Assembly: GCA_030035585.1 (NCBI GenBank)
Contig: CM057482.1
Coordinates: forward strand, 42,947,501 to 43,011,500
Length of the DNA stretch: 64,000 bases
Source of the DNA: Dugong dugon
Taxonomy: Eukaryota; Chordata; Mammalia; Sirenia; Dugongidae
Reading direction: 5' to 3'
Below, piece after piece: positions 32,874 through 43,551 of this stretch (position 1 is its first letter; the number at the start of each line of letters is the position of its first letter). Position numbers and translations under genes: made by a program. The notes below the pieces were generated by a model. That model did no database searches. It had not been told where the DNA came from and saw nothing but the letters and a program-made list of their open reading frames with translations.

Positions 32874-33850
32874 AGGATTGGCAAACTAAAAAACGCAGTC
32901 TATGTCTGAAGAGGGCTTGAACCACTTACTGATGAAGATCAAAGACTACAGCCTTCAGTATGGATTACACCTCAACATAAAGAAAACAAAAATCCTCCAA
33001 ACTGGACCAATAAGCAACATCATGATAAATGGAGAAAATATTGAAGTTTTCAAGGATTTCGTTTTGCTTGGATCCACAATCAACACACATGGAAGCAGCG
33101 GTCAAGAAATCAAACGATGTATTGCATTGGCCAAATTTGCTGCAAAAGACCTCTTTAAAGTGTTCAAAAGCAATGATGTCACTTTGAGGACTAAGGTGCA
33201 TCTGACTCAAGCCATGGTAGTTTTAATCGCCTCATATGCATGTGAAAGCTGGGCAATGAATAAGGAAGACTGAAGAAGAACTGATGCCTTTGAATTATGG
33301 TGTTGCTGAAGAATATTGAATACACCACGGACTGCCAGAAGAACGAACAAACAAGTCTGTCTTGGAAGAAGTACAGCCAGAGTTCTCCTTAAAAGCAAGG
33401 ATGGCGAGACTTCATCTCGGTACTTTGGACATGTTATCAGGAGGGACCAGTCCCTAGAGAGGGACTTCATGCTTGGTAAAGTAGAGGGCCAGAGAAAAGG
33501 AGAAAGACCCTCAACGGGATGGATTGACACAGTGGCTGCAACAATGTGCTCAAACATAACAACAAATGTGAGGATGATGCAAGACCCGACAGTGTTTCAT
33601 CCTGTTTGACACGGAGTCACTGTGAGTCAGAACAACCCGATGGCACCTAACAACAACACAATAATATCTGGCCCAACACTTGTTTTTGTTAATAAAGTTT
33701 TATTGGATTATGACCGTTCATTTATATATTGTCTACGGCTGCTTTTTTGCTATAATGGCAGAGTTGACTAGTTGTGATAGACTTCAAAGCCTAAACTACT
33801 TATTATTTGGTCCTTTACCAAAAAAAAAAAAAAAAAAAAAAAGCTGGGCT
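32874..33850. mobile_element. hAT-like DNA transposon remnant split by RTE
   Basis: A left end resembling a common terminal motif ('attggcaaact' at about 32877) precedes the RTE copy. After it, 33660-33815 reads 'ctggcccaacacttgttttt', 'gttaataaagttttattgga', 'gtctacggctgctttttt', 'atggcagagttgactagttg', as in a non-autonomous hAT-Charlie-class element. The right end is hidden by an A run (33820-33842). Confidence 0.55.
32888..33659 (+). mobile_element. 5'-truncated RTE LINE
   Basis: Starts in the C-terminal part of the RTE protein and runs to the cctaacaacaacac tail. The 123-codon frame (32902-33273) matches residues of the 14405 frame closely (LHLNIKKTKIL) before a TGA at 33271-33273. A frame at 33316-33609 continues the C-terminus in another register. 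The LINE is dead. Confidence 0.88.
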
Positions 33851-34652
33851 CTGGACTAGACAAATTCTGAGGTATCTCAGTCATCTAACTTATATGGTTC
33901 AATGGTACAGAACAACTATGACTTCAAAATTTAGTGAACAGTTGTGTGCTGATTTTACTGGCCATACTTACAAATGATATATTGTACAGCTTTTCAAAGA
34001 CTCTAACTAGTAACAAGTGATGTAGCTTAGGTGATGGAAGTACTTTCTCCAGTCGGGATTGCTATTCAAGACAGTTTGAATAGGGAATAAGGAAATAGCT
34101 AACATGACTGATAATATTAGGTTAAAAACATTGAATTCTCCTTTATTTTAAATAAGATCTTTGAGATATATTTAAAACTGAGTTGTGACTTCTAAAATAT
34201 TTTAAACAGTGTTTACTTGAGATGTATTCAAAGAGAAAACATTGAAAATATGACACATTTTGATGTAGCTTTTCTCAAAGATAATTTCACAGTAAGAATA
34301 CAATTTTGAAAATAGAATTTGAAACCTTTTTCTTTAATTTGTTATTTCTCCTAGCAATTTATCTGATACCTGTTATATCTTAGAGATAATATTCCCTATC
34401 TAGAGAGCTATACATTACATTAGTCACACAGACACTAAATCCTTGAAGACAATTGTCAAAATTCTAAGGAAAATTCCTGCTAATAGGTCCTGATTACTTT
34501 CTGTGACTGTTGTGGCTATTCTATAATACAGCTTCAAAATACATAAAGTGAAATTGACAGAACTAAAAGGAGTAATAGAGAAATCCATGATAATTAGATT
34601 TTAACACATCTCAGTATCTGATAGGTCAAACATAAAGAGCTGGTAAGGCCAT
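33851..34652. other. No recognised feature
   Basis: AT-rich unique DNA. Confidence 0.4.
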
Positions 34653-34664
34653 AGACGATCTAAA

Positions 34665-34802
34665 ACCTGTTGCGGTCAAGTCGATTCCGACTCATAGTGA
34701 CTTTATAGGACAAACTACAAGTGCCTCATAGGGTTTCTTAGGCTGTAATCTTAACGGAAGCAGACTGCCACTTCTTTCTTATACGGAGAGGTTGGTGGGT
34801 TT
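34665..34802 (-). repeat. AfroSINE (-) with 12-bp TSD
   Basis: Begins with the reversed tail ('gttgcggtcaagtcgattcc', 'gactcatagtgac'). Flanks AGACGATCTAAA (34653-34664) and AGACTATCTAAA (34803-34814) match at 11 of 12. Confidence 0.9.
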
Positions 34803-34910
34803 AGACTATCTAAATTATCCAATTAACAAATTTAGCCTAATTTATATATTAATTACATATTTATATAATATATGTGAGATACATAATGTATATTATATAT
34901 ACATATAAGT

Positions 34911-35114
34911 GGGAGCCCTGGTGGCCCAGAGGCTGCTAACCAAAAGGTCATTGGTTCAAATCCACCAGTCACTCCAAGGGAGAAAGATGAGACAGTCACT
35001 TCAGTAAAGATTTACAGCCTTGGAAACCCTATGGGGAAGTTCTGTTCTGCCCTGTAGGATTTCTATGAGTCAGAATCGACTGGGAGGCAGTGTTTTTTTT
35101 TTTTTTTTTTTTTT
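34911..35114 (+). repeat. AfroSINE (+)
   Basis: 'ggagccctggtggcccagag' head, B-box-like GTTCAAATCC, 'cagtaaagatttacagcctt', 'cctatggggaagttctgttc' and a 'gagtcagaatcgactggg' tail, ending in a T run (35092-35114). It lies 108 bp from the reverse copy at 34665. Confidence 0.9.
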
Positions 35115-36354
35115 GCATATACATATAACCATTGCATCTAATGCATCCAACAGCTATATAGATCATTAAACCTAAAATCTTACCATTTTTAAGTGTACGT
35201 GAACCATTATATGACCCCACATAGCTCCTTTTGCTAATTCTTCACTTTATGGAGCTGATTTTTGCTTTCTGGGGCCATCTTCCTTGTCTGTTACTTTCCT
35301 TGCCTACATTTACAGTGGCTATTGGGGCAATATCCCTTCTTGTAGAATAAGAAGTTTTATAAGTCCAATTCTTGTCTACAGAATGTTAGAGGACTGAATT
35401 TTAAATATCAGACTGTCATAGATTCCTAGGTTTTTAAGTAGCACAACTGAAAAACTTAGTAGTTCTTATGTATTTAATTCTAGGCAGGGTTTTCTAATCT
35501 GAAATATTAATTTTCTCTCTTCCCGTACTCTCGTACCAACGGTGTATAAGGAGAGGTTGAGAGGGGACTGTAACACTGACATAGTGTAGAACTGCAGGCA
35601 CATATATGTTAATAAATTATCAGATTGATTTTTGGTTGTTTTTATTATTGTTTTAAAATTCTGTATAGACTATATACCTCCTTATTGCCTGGGCATGAGG
35701 AAGATTGTTCCCATTGCAAACTCCCTTGAATTGTTCCAGATCATTGCCTCTTGCTTCCATTCTATGTGGGGCTATTGCCTTAAGGATGACAGTTCTATTC
35801 TGACATACATGACTATTGCCATCAATCAGAATGGACTAGATGTTAACTCGCCATATCTCCTTAAGGCAGTTATCACGTCCTTAATCTTATTTTTACCCTG
35901 AGTTATTTTAGTCATCTGATAGATATTGACAGTAGGTGCAGGAAGGTAAAATTACTACTATTTTTTAAAATCTGCCTTTGCCTCTCCAAAGTTTTAAACA
36001 TTTTATGTTTTACTGTTTGGTGTCTAAATGAAAATGGCTTTTCAATATTGCAAAACTGTAAATTTGTGGAATCTCTTGATTCATATTACTGGTTGAAAAC
36101 TTGCCAAGTCTTTTCTGAGATTGTCTCTTTCTTGCAATACCTTGCCAAATGTACCCATTAACCACTAACACAAACGGCTAAGGTACGTCTTTCAATCTCT
36201 TCGCCTAGAGCTACAAGTTCCTTAAGCAAGTAGTCTGCCTTCCAACACATTCACAGGTTTAACATGCGTTTTGCTGTCTAACACGGAGAGCCATTTCACA
36301 TTACTTTCTTCACCCCCGTCACTTTCTGGCATCTGATACAATTCACTCACTCTC
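35115..36354. other. No transposon recognised
   Basis: About 1.2 kb without a recognisable repeat. An 89-codon frame (35632-35901) with an N-terminal hydrophobic stretch has no known family. The stretch 35630-35900 could be another conserved non-coding piece. Confidence 0.35.
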
Positions 36355-36725
36355 TGTATTAGTCAGGTCAGGCTAGGCTTATGCTGGAATAATAATTTCA
36401 AACCCTCAGAGGCTTAAAAAGTGAATTTTTTTCTTACTCACACAATGTCTACTGAAGATTAGGCAAATCTCCAGAGCAGCTGTCCTCCTTGGTGCAAATC
36501 TGAGATACTAGCTTCCTCAATCTTGTGGTTGTGCCCTATGAAAAAGGGCTTCAGTTCTTTACACCACAAAGGGAGAGAGAAGATTTAAAGGGTTTTTTGC
36601 CCTGCCTCAGTGTGGGTGTGGCACAGTCCCAGTAGCCAGAACCAGTCACAAGGCCTGTCCTACTGTTAGAACGTAGAAAGCGCAGGCTTCCAGGACTTCA
36701 GGAATGAGAGGAGGACCGGAAAGCA
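36355..36725 (-). repeat. Possible LTR-type repeat, family unresolved
   Basis: Opens 'tgtattagtcaggtcaggct' and continues 'cagaggcttaaaaagtgaat', 'agtagccagaaccagtcaca', which resembles reversed placental LTRs. No internal partner or clear duplication was found. Confidence 0.4.
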
Positions 36726-36734
36726 GTGAGCTCT

Positions 36735-36890
36735 GGTAACATTTCTCACCAATAAGTATTATTGTCTCCATTTTAAAGATGGCAAAACTGAGGCTCAGCG
36801 ATATTAAAACAATTTTCTCATGAATCCCTGTTAGTAAGTGACAAAGCCCCAAATCAAACCCAAGTTAATCTGATATTGTACTAGGTGACA
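36735..36890 (-). repeat. MIR SINE, reverse orientation
   Basis: 'attgtctccattttaaagat', 'ggcaaaactgaggctcagcg', 'agtgacaaagccccaaatca'. Confidence 0.75.
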
Positions 36891-37454
36891 TACCTCCCTT
36901 AATGTGTTTGTTATGGTATTTCAGATATTTTTATACTAGATTATTGTCATATGAAGATCACATTTAGAATTAAAACCCAACTGTAAAATGGTTCTCTGTA
37001 AGACCATAATGGCTCTCCAATATTTTTTTGTTGAAATGAAAAACACTTCTGCTTAGAATACATATGTTTTCAAGGACTAAAATGTTAGAAACATACCTTT
37101 GAAAAATGTGCATTTACTTTTTGTGTATCTTTCCAGGGAGCTCAGAACTTCCTTCTAATGGGCTAATTTATACCATAATAGATAAGATGGCTTTGCAGGG
37201 AGCATTGGCATGCTTTGTACCTTAATGGTTGCAACTAAAGGATTTGGTAATAACCGATGCTGGAAACAAAAGGGTTAATTTAGCTGATGAGGACAACTGT
37301 GTACTGAGACACCAAGGCAAAAAGGGGACAAGCTGGGAACGACTAGGTGTGGAAGTTATAGGAGAAATAGGGAGGCTAGTTGACAGAGTAAAGGTTGAAA
37401 AAATGGAAGTTACCAATTGATATTAAGCTATCAGAAGACAAAAGGGTGGGTGGG
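36891..37454. other. No recognised feature
   Basis: AT-rich unique sequence; a 63/64-codon frame pair on opposite strands at 37222-37420 is uninformative. Confidence 0.4.
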
Positions 37455-37835
37455 TGTCTTAGTCCAGGTTCTCTAGAGGAGCCAAACCAGTAAGGCACAT
37501 ATATAAGTATTGAGAGAGAAATTTACTTCAAGGAAATGGTGCATGCAAATGTGAGGAAATGGCTCACACAGTTTTGAGGGCTGGTAAGTCAGGTGATGAC
37601 AAGACAAGAATGCAGCGTCAAGAGAGAGAGAGAGAGAGAGACAGGAAAAGAAAGAGAGAGATTTGCCAGAACATCCATTTATATACAAAAGGCAGCACAC
37701 ACCGCCAGGGAAACTCCCCTCTCAACTGATTGGCTGTTTTCATATTACATAACAATATGGAAGGTGATTACATAATGTCTGCCAAATCACTGAGAATCAT
37801 AGCTTAGCCAAGTGGACACATAGCATTAACCCACA
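37455..37835 (-). repeat. Solo LTR, MaLR/ERVL-like
   Basis: Opens 'tgtcttagtccaggttctct', has 'aggaaatggctcacacagtt' and 'gccaggg', and ends 'agcttagccaagtggacaca' with 'acccaca'. It shares its opening TGTCTTAGT and closing motif with the other afrotherian LTRs but has a different middle, including a (GA)n run at 37618-37660. Confidence 0.65.
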
Positions 37836-38288
37836 ATGAGTAATAGGAGGGAGAACAAAAATATGAGAAATTGATTTCCATAGCTTGTTTTAACAGTTAA
37901 AATCTGCCTTTTTTGTGCTACCATGTCTGTCTGAGAAAACAGCGGTTATTGCCTGAAAATTTTACCTCTATCAAATTTTATTCCTTTGAGGCTGCATCTG
38001 GTAAAATGATATACATTAACTGAAATTCAGCTTCTAAAAAGTAACTCTAAATCCCTAGAGCATGCCAAAGATTTTGCCATGATTTTTACATTTTTTAAGT
38101 AGTTTCATTATTTTTTCAAAAGCATCTCAAGCCCACTTTAATGATTTAAATAATATTTCAAAGTACCGAAAAAAAAAAGTTAAAAAAAGAAAGAAAATCA
38201 CATCATTTAGAAGTTTCCATAATTAGCATTAGGGTGAACATTAATTCATTTATATTTATATGCCTATGTTTGGATAAAATAATACATG
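37836..38288. other. No recognised feature
   Basis: AT-rich, with A-rich runs near 38170-38195. Confidence 0.4.
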
Positions 38289-38803
38289 CTGTTGTTGTTA
38301 GCTGCTGTCAAGTGGATTCCACTCATAGTGACCCTATGCACAACAGAAAACAAAACACTGCCCAGTCCTGCACCATCCTCACAATCCTTGCTATGTATGA
38401 GCCCGTTGTTGCAGCCACTGTGTCAATCCATCTCGTTGAGGGCCTTCCTCTTTTTCACTGACCCTCTACATTATCAAGCATGATGTCCTTCTCCAGGGAC
38501 TGGTCCTTCCTGATAACATGTCCAAAGTACAGGAGATGAATTTTGCCATCCTCGCTTCTTAGGAGCATTCTGGCTGTATTTATTCCAAGGCAGATTTGTT
38601 TCTTCTTTTGGCAGTCCGTGGTATATTCAATATTCTTTGCCAACACCATAATTCAAAGGCATCAAATTTTCTTCTGTCTTCCTTACTCACTGTCCAGCTT
38701 TCCCATCCATATGAGGCTATTGAAAACACCATGGCTTGAGCCAGGTGCACCTTAGTCGTTAAGGTGACATCTCTGCTTTTTAACACTTAAAAGAAGCCTT
38801 TTG
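38289..38803 (-). mobile_element. RTE LINE 3' part, reverse orientation
   Basis: Starts with the reversed tail (tgttgttgttagctgctgtc) and runs back through the C-terminal coding part. Minus frames 38455-38649 and 38580-38786 contain YFGHVIRKDQSLEKDIMLDN and WESWTVSKEDRRKFDAFELW, both typical of the RTE C-terminus, in different registers. Confidence 0.88.
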
Positions 38804-39230
38804 CACACATCAAACTCCCTGAAGGACTGAATTGCTGGGCTGAGGGCTGTGGGGACCATGGTCTTGGGGAATATCTAGCTCAATTGGCGTAACGTAGTTT
38901 ATAAAGAAAATGTTCTACATTCTACTTTGGTGAGTAGCATCTGGGGTCTTAAACGCCTGTGAGGGGCCATCTAAGATACTCCACTGGTCTCACCCCTTTG
39001 GGAGCAAGAGAGAATAAAGAAAACTAAAGATACAAGGGAAAGATTAGTCCAAAGGACTAATGGACACAACTACCATGGCCTCCATCAGACTGAGTCCAGT
39101 ACAACTAGATGGTTCCCATCTACCACCACTGATTGCTGACAGGGATCACAATAGAGAGTCTTGGACAGAGCTGGAGAAAAATACAGAACAAAATTGTAAC
39201 TCACAAAAAAAGACCAGACTTACTGGCCTT
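38804..39230 (+). mobile_element. L1-tail-like repeat, lacking its 3' end
   Basis: Plus-oriented relative of the elements at 17532, 20462 and 52539 ('gctgtggggaccatggtctt', 'attctactttggtgagtagc', 'agattagtccaaaggactaa', 'aaagaccagacttactggcc'). It stops about 330 bp short of the usual A tail, at a junction with RTE 5' sequence. Confidence 0.7.
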
Positions 39231-39455
39231 CCAACCTGAGAGGGTCATCTTCTGGCCCTGTATCAGACAATGTTTTGCTGCTGTTCATAAGGTTTTCACT
39301 GACCAATTTTTTTAGAAATAGATCGCCAGGTCCTTGTTCCTAGTCTGTCTTATGTTGGAAGCTCCGCTGAAACCTGTCCACCATAGGTAATCCTGCTGGT
39401 ATTTGAAATATCTGTGGCATAGCTTCCAGCATCACAGCAACATGAAGTCACCACC
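39231..39455 (-). mobile_element. RTE 5'-leader fragment, reverse orientation
   Basis: 'ccttccaacctgagagggtc', 'ctgtatcagacaatgttttg', 'gaaatatctgtggcatagct' match the reversed 5' leader of the RTE at 54452-54672. It sits on the far side of the L1-tail-like repeat from the 38289 RTE 3' part. Confidence 0.75.
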
Positions 39456-39730
39456 ATATGACAAACTGTCAGAAATAATTGTATAAAAAATGATGTCACA
39501 CTACTTATACAATCTTGTAACAAAGGAATGTTAATCCTCATTTTTCTTGAATGTAACAAAATGAAGAGAAACTAAAGAAATTTCTAGGCTTCAGATATAT
39601 ACTTCTACATATAGATTTTAGAGGATATCTCTCAAGATAAAAAGTATATCTCTAAGGGATACTATCTAAGGATAAGAAAAATATTATAATAAGCATAAAG
39701 GGTTTGTAGGTAGCTTTTCACAAAGTTTCA
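39456..39730. other. No recognised feature
   Basis: Short AT-rich stretch. Confidence 0.4.
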
Positions 39731-39940
39731 ATAAAAAAACCCCCCAAAAACCCCCATAAGTTGATTTGGACTCGTGGTGACCCCATGCGTGTCAGAGTAG
39801 AACTGCTCCACAGGGTTTTCAATGGCTGATTTTTTTGGAAATAAATCACCAGGCCTTTCTTCCTAGGCACTGCTGGGAGAACTGGAACCTCCAGTCTTTC
39901 TGTTAGCAGCCAAATGTACCAGCCATTTGCACTATCCAGG
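39731..39940 (-). repeat. AfroSINE (long variant, -)
   Basis: Reversed tail 'ataagttgatttggactcgt', then 'gtcagagtagaactgctcca', 'cagggttttcaatggctgat', 'atcaccaggcctttcttcct' and the head 'gttagcagccaaatgtacca'. Flanks share only TTTCAAT. Confidence 0.85.
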
Positions 39941-40196
39941 GACTTCATTTCAATTTTAGACAGTGTCAATTGAGCCCCTGCAATGAAAGAAGGAGAAAGC
40001 GCCGTGACTTTGTTTTTAAAGTCTCTTCCCTCATCTCCTACTTTATTACTTATAGAATTATTTTTCTATTGCCAGGGCTTAAAATATTTAGATCCTACTC
40101 TACAGCTGTGTTTTTCACAGTTCTTTAATCTTAATTCTACACTTAAATGGGACCAAGGCTCCCTTTCAACCCTTGATTCATCTCATGCTTGGCTGG

Positions 40197-40717
40197 TGTC
40201 ACGGTTTGAATTATGTCCCCCCAAAAATGTGTGTATCCATTTGGCTGCACCATGATTCCCAGAATTGTGTGGTTGGCCTCCATTTTGTGATTGTAATTTT
40301 ATGTTAAAGAAGATTAGGGTGGGATTGTAACACCATCCTTACCCAGGTCACATCCCTGATCCAATGTAAAGGGAGTTTCCCTAAGGTGTGCCCTGTGCCA
40401 CCTTTTACCTTACAAGAGATAAAAGGAAAGGGAAGCAAGCAGAGAATTGGGGACCTCATATCATCAAGAAAGAAGCACCGGGAGCAGAGCACGTCCTTTG
40501 GACCCGAGTTCCTGCACAGAGAAGCTCTTAGTCCTGGGGAAGACTGATGACAACAACGACCTTCCTCCAGAGCCGACAGAGAGAGAAAGCCTTTCCCTGG
40601 AGCTGAAGCCCTGAATTTGGACTTCTAGCCTACTAGCCTGTGAGAAAATAAATTTCTCTTTGTTGAAGCCATCCACTCATGGTATTCCTATTATAGTAGC
40701 ACTATATGACTAAGACA
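40197..40717 (+). repeat. MaLR-type afrotherian LTR, subfamily B
   Basis: Starts TGTCACGGTTTGAATTATG, ends ATGACTAAGACA. Middle: 'gaagattagggtgggattgt', 'cctgatccaatgtaaaggga', 'ggagcagagcacgtcctttg', 'aaataaatttctctttgttg' (polyadenylation signal region). Flanks gctgg and gctag match at 4 of 5. Confidence 0.8.
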
Positions 40718-41039
40718 GCTAGGTTTTATCATCAGGTAGGTTTTGCTGTTGTCCTTGTTGTTGAAGTCTCATAGGGGCTGCTTCCTCCAGCTTTTACATA
40801 ATTGCAGATGTCCTGATACTCGAAGGGCAATTTAGCTGCATATGCTTTTTTTAAGGTAATTTTCCTTTCATCACAATTTTTTAAACATCATGTTACTCTC
40901 TTCTGGTACTGAGAATTCCATCAGCCCTTTTATTAAAACTTCCAATGCTTTTTCACTTTTTCCTTGGCTTCCAACAAGTAATTTTTTTTTTTTTTAAAGA
41001 AGAGTTAATAAGGTGATAGTTTTGTAGCTAGTTAATCTT
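40718..41039. other. No recognised feature
   Basis: May be L1M but cannot be assigned. Confidence 0.3.
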
Positions 41040-41180
41040 TCACCTAATTTTTGCCTTTATATTTGAAACATATTTATTTTTATATTGAAAGACAAATTAT
41101 TTTCTTGGATATAAAATTCTTGGGCCACAGTTTCTCTCAAGACTTTGTAGACATGGCTTCATCATCTGTTGACATTTAAA

Positions 41181-41328
41181 AATATATATATACACACACA
41201 TACACGCATACACATAAAAATATACACATATATGTATTAAATATGCATATACGTGTATATGTTTATGTATATGTGTATATGCATATATGTGCATAAATAT
41301 ACATATGCACATGTGTGTGTGTGTATCA
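41181..41328. repeat. (TA)/(CA)/(TG) microsatellite
   Basis: Impure dinucleotide run of about 148 nt. Confidence 0.9.
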
Positions 41329-41559
41329 AATGTATGAGACAGTTCTGATTTTTTTTTTCCTTTAATAAGTGATTTTGCTTTCTCTCTCTGGATGCCTGAA
41401 TATTTCTTTCTTTATCCTTGAAGTTCAATATGCAACTCGGTTCTACCTCTAAGTTGATCGTTTTGCTACTGGGAGATGATGTACCTTTAAAATATGCAAT
41501 TCAATTTTTCCTTTAGTTTAAGAAAATTTTCTTTTATGTCAAAAATTGTGCCCTTAAAG

Positions 41560-41700
41560 ACTTACAGGGCGAGGGGGTCAGCAGAAATTTATACGCTGGG
41601 CTAGGTTAAGTCAAGAAGGAGTGGTGGTGTCTGTGGTGAACCAGATTACCGACGTTCTATATTAAAACACTTAAATATAAGTTAAAAAAAAAGAAGAAGA
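41560..41700 (+). other. Unassigned CpG-containing insert with A-rich end
   Basis: A G-rich start ('aggggtcagcagaaattta' type), two or more CpGs ('atacgctgggctagg', 'accgacgttc') and an A-rich end at 41681-41692 inside an AT-rich L1M. It resembles a short retrocopy with poly(A), but no source or clear duplication is visible. Confidence 0.3.
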
Positions 41701-42212
41701 AAGAATGCACAGGTCAAACAAAATACATCTCAGCTTGTGAATCTTGGATTATTACTTTGTGTAATTTTTCTATTCTATTTTTTTGATTTTTTTTTTTTCT
41801 TTTCTGTTAGGGACCACAATTAACCTATGATAAACTATATTTTTTCTGTCTTTCATAATTATTATCTACTTTCGATTACTAGACCATTGCTTTTACCCTC
41901 TATCTTTACTGCAGTTTGCTCAATCCTTTTCTTTATGCCAGTCATTCAGCAGTGTCTATTTTTTTCCTTAATTTCTAAAATTTATTTGTTCACTCATTAA
42001 TGATGTGACTTCAGTTAGTTGAGTTTAATTGTAAACTTCCCTTTCAACTCAGTCTTTTGTTTTATTATTTATGTTTTGAACTCCAATTTAATTAATGTAT
42101 GTTATTGCTGTGTTTCTATTGTATTAAGCAATAATGGAGAATTGTCTACTGTGTCTTTTGTCAGCTTTTTTTAGACTGAGTTCTTCGTTTGTCTCTTATG
42201 TATAATTTTCTA

Positions 42213-42253
42213 TTATCTATTTACCTATCTATCTGTCTGTCTGTCTATCTATC
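42213..42253. repeat. (TCTA)n/(CTGT)n microsatellite
   Basis: Tetranucleotide run directly against the LTR start. Confidence 0.9.
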
Positions 42254-42774
42254 TGTCGTGGATTGAATCGTGCCCCCAAAAATGTGTGTCAACTTGGTTA
42301 GTCCATGATTCTCAGTATTGTGTGATTGTCCACCATCTTGTCACCTGAGGTGATTTTCCTACGTGTTGTAAATCCTACCTCTATGATGTTAATGAAGCAG
42401 GATTAGAGGCAGTGATGTTAATGAGGCAGAAGTCAATCTACAAGATTAGATGTGTCTTAAGCCAATCTCTTCTGAGATATATAAGAGAGAGGCGAGCAGA
42501 GAGACATTGGGACCTCATACCACCAAGAAAGCCATGCCGGGAGCAGAGTGTGTCCTTTGGATCTGGGACTCCTGCATGGAAAAGATCCTCGACCGGGGGA
42601 AGATTGATGACAAGGACCTTCCCCCAGAGCCTACAGAGAGAAAAAGCTTTCCCCTGGAGCTAGCACCCTAAATTTGGACTTCTAGCCTCCTAGACTGTGA
42701 GAGAATAAATTTCTCTTTGTTAAAGCCATCCACTTATGGTATTTCTGTTATAGCAGCACTAGATAACTAAGACA
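42254..42774 (+). repeat. MaLR-type afrotherian LTR, subfamily A
   Basis: Starts TGTCGTGGATTGAATCG, ends GATAACTAAGACA. Its middle (gatgttaatgaagcagg) matches the 5834 and 7672 LTRs rather than the 40197 one. A plus frame (42450-42671) is related to the minus frame of the 5834 LTR. Confidence 0.8.
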
Positions 42775-43049
42775 GTGTCTAGCTATCTAATGTGTTCACA
42801 TTTTCCATGTCATTTCTTTTTATCATTTTAGGTTCTGGCTGGATCTCTGTCTAGATCTCTATTTGCTCTGATATAGCGAGGGCGAATTCTCCTTGACTCA
42901 CATCTAACATTCTCTGAGTCATGTTTATCATCTCCTCTGAGCTAATCTTCCATAGACTACTGGAGGGTCGGTTCAGGGAGAGGAGGAAGACACACTCCTT
43001 AACTAAAGCTAAGTACTGGCTTTGCTTTTGGAACTAGACTCTGCTCTCC

Positions 43050-43551
43050 TGTCTTAGTCATCTAGCACTGCTGTAACAGAAATAACACAAGTGGATGGCT
43101 TTAACAAAGAGAAATTTATTTCCTTACTGTAAAGTAGGCTAAAAGTCCAAATTCAGGGCATCAGCTCCAGGGGAAGGCTTTCTCTCTCTGTTGGTCTTCT
43201 CATCAATCTTCCCCCAGACTAGGAGCTTCTCCGCACAGGGACCCTGGGTCCAAAGGACACGCTCTGCTCCCAACACTGCTTTCTTGGTGGTAGGAGGTCC
43301 CTAACTCTCTGCTTGCTTCCCTTTCCTTTTATCTCTTACAAGAAATAAAAGGTGGTGCAGGTCACACCCTAGGGAAACTCCCTTTACATTGGACCAGGGA
43401 TGTGACTTTAGTAAGGGTGTTACAATCCCACCCTAATCCTCTTTAACATAAAATTACAATCACAAAATGGAGTACAACCACACAATACTGGGAATCATGG
43501 CCCAGCCAAATTGATAAACTTTTTTGGGGGGACATAATTCAATCCATGACA
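43050..43551 (-). repeat. MaLR-type afrotherian LTR, subfamily B
   Basis: Reverse copy of the 40197 type ('ggaccagggatgtgacttta', 'gggtgttacaatcccaccct'). Starts TGTCTTAGTC, ends CCATGACA. Flanks tctcc and cctcc match at 4 of 5. Confidence 0.8.

Larger units (their letters stand above)
41040..42200 (+). repeat. Old L1M 3' portion, interrupted
   Basis: 'ttcttggatataaaattctt', 'tctctctggatgcctgaata', 'aagttcaatatgcaactcgg' and later 'tttgttttattatttatg' follow an old L1M 3' end. It is broken by the microsatellite at 41181-41328 and an unassigned insert at about 41560-41700. Confidence 0.55.

Noticed and set aside
41097-41428. Histidine/tyrosine-rich minus frames
   Set aside because: They are translations of the TA/CA/TG microsatellite.
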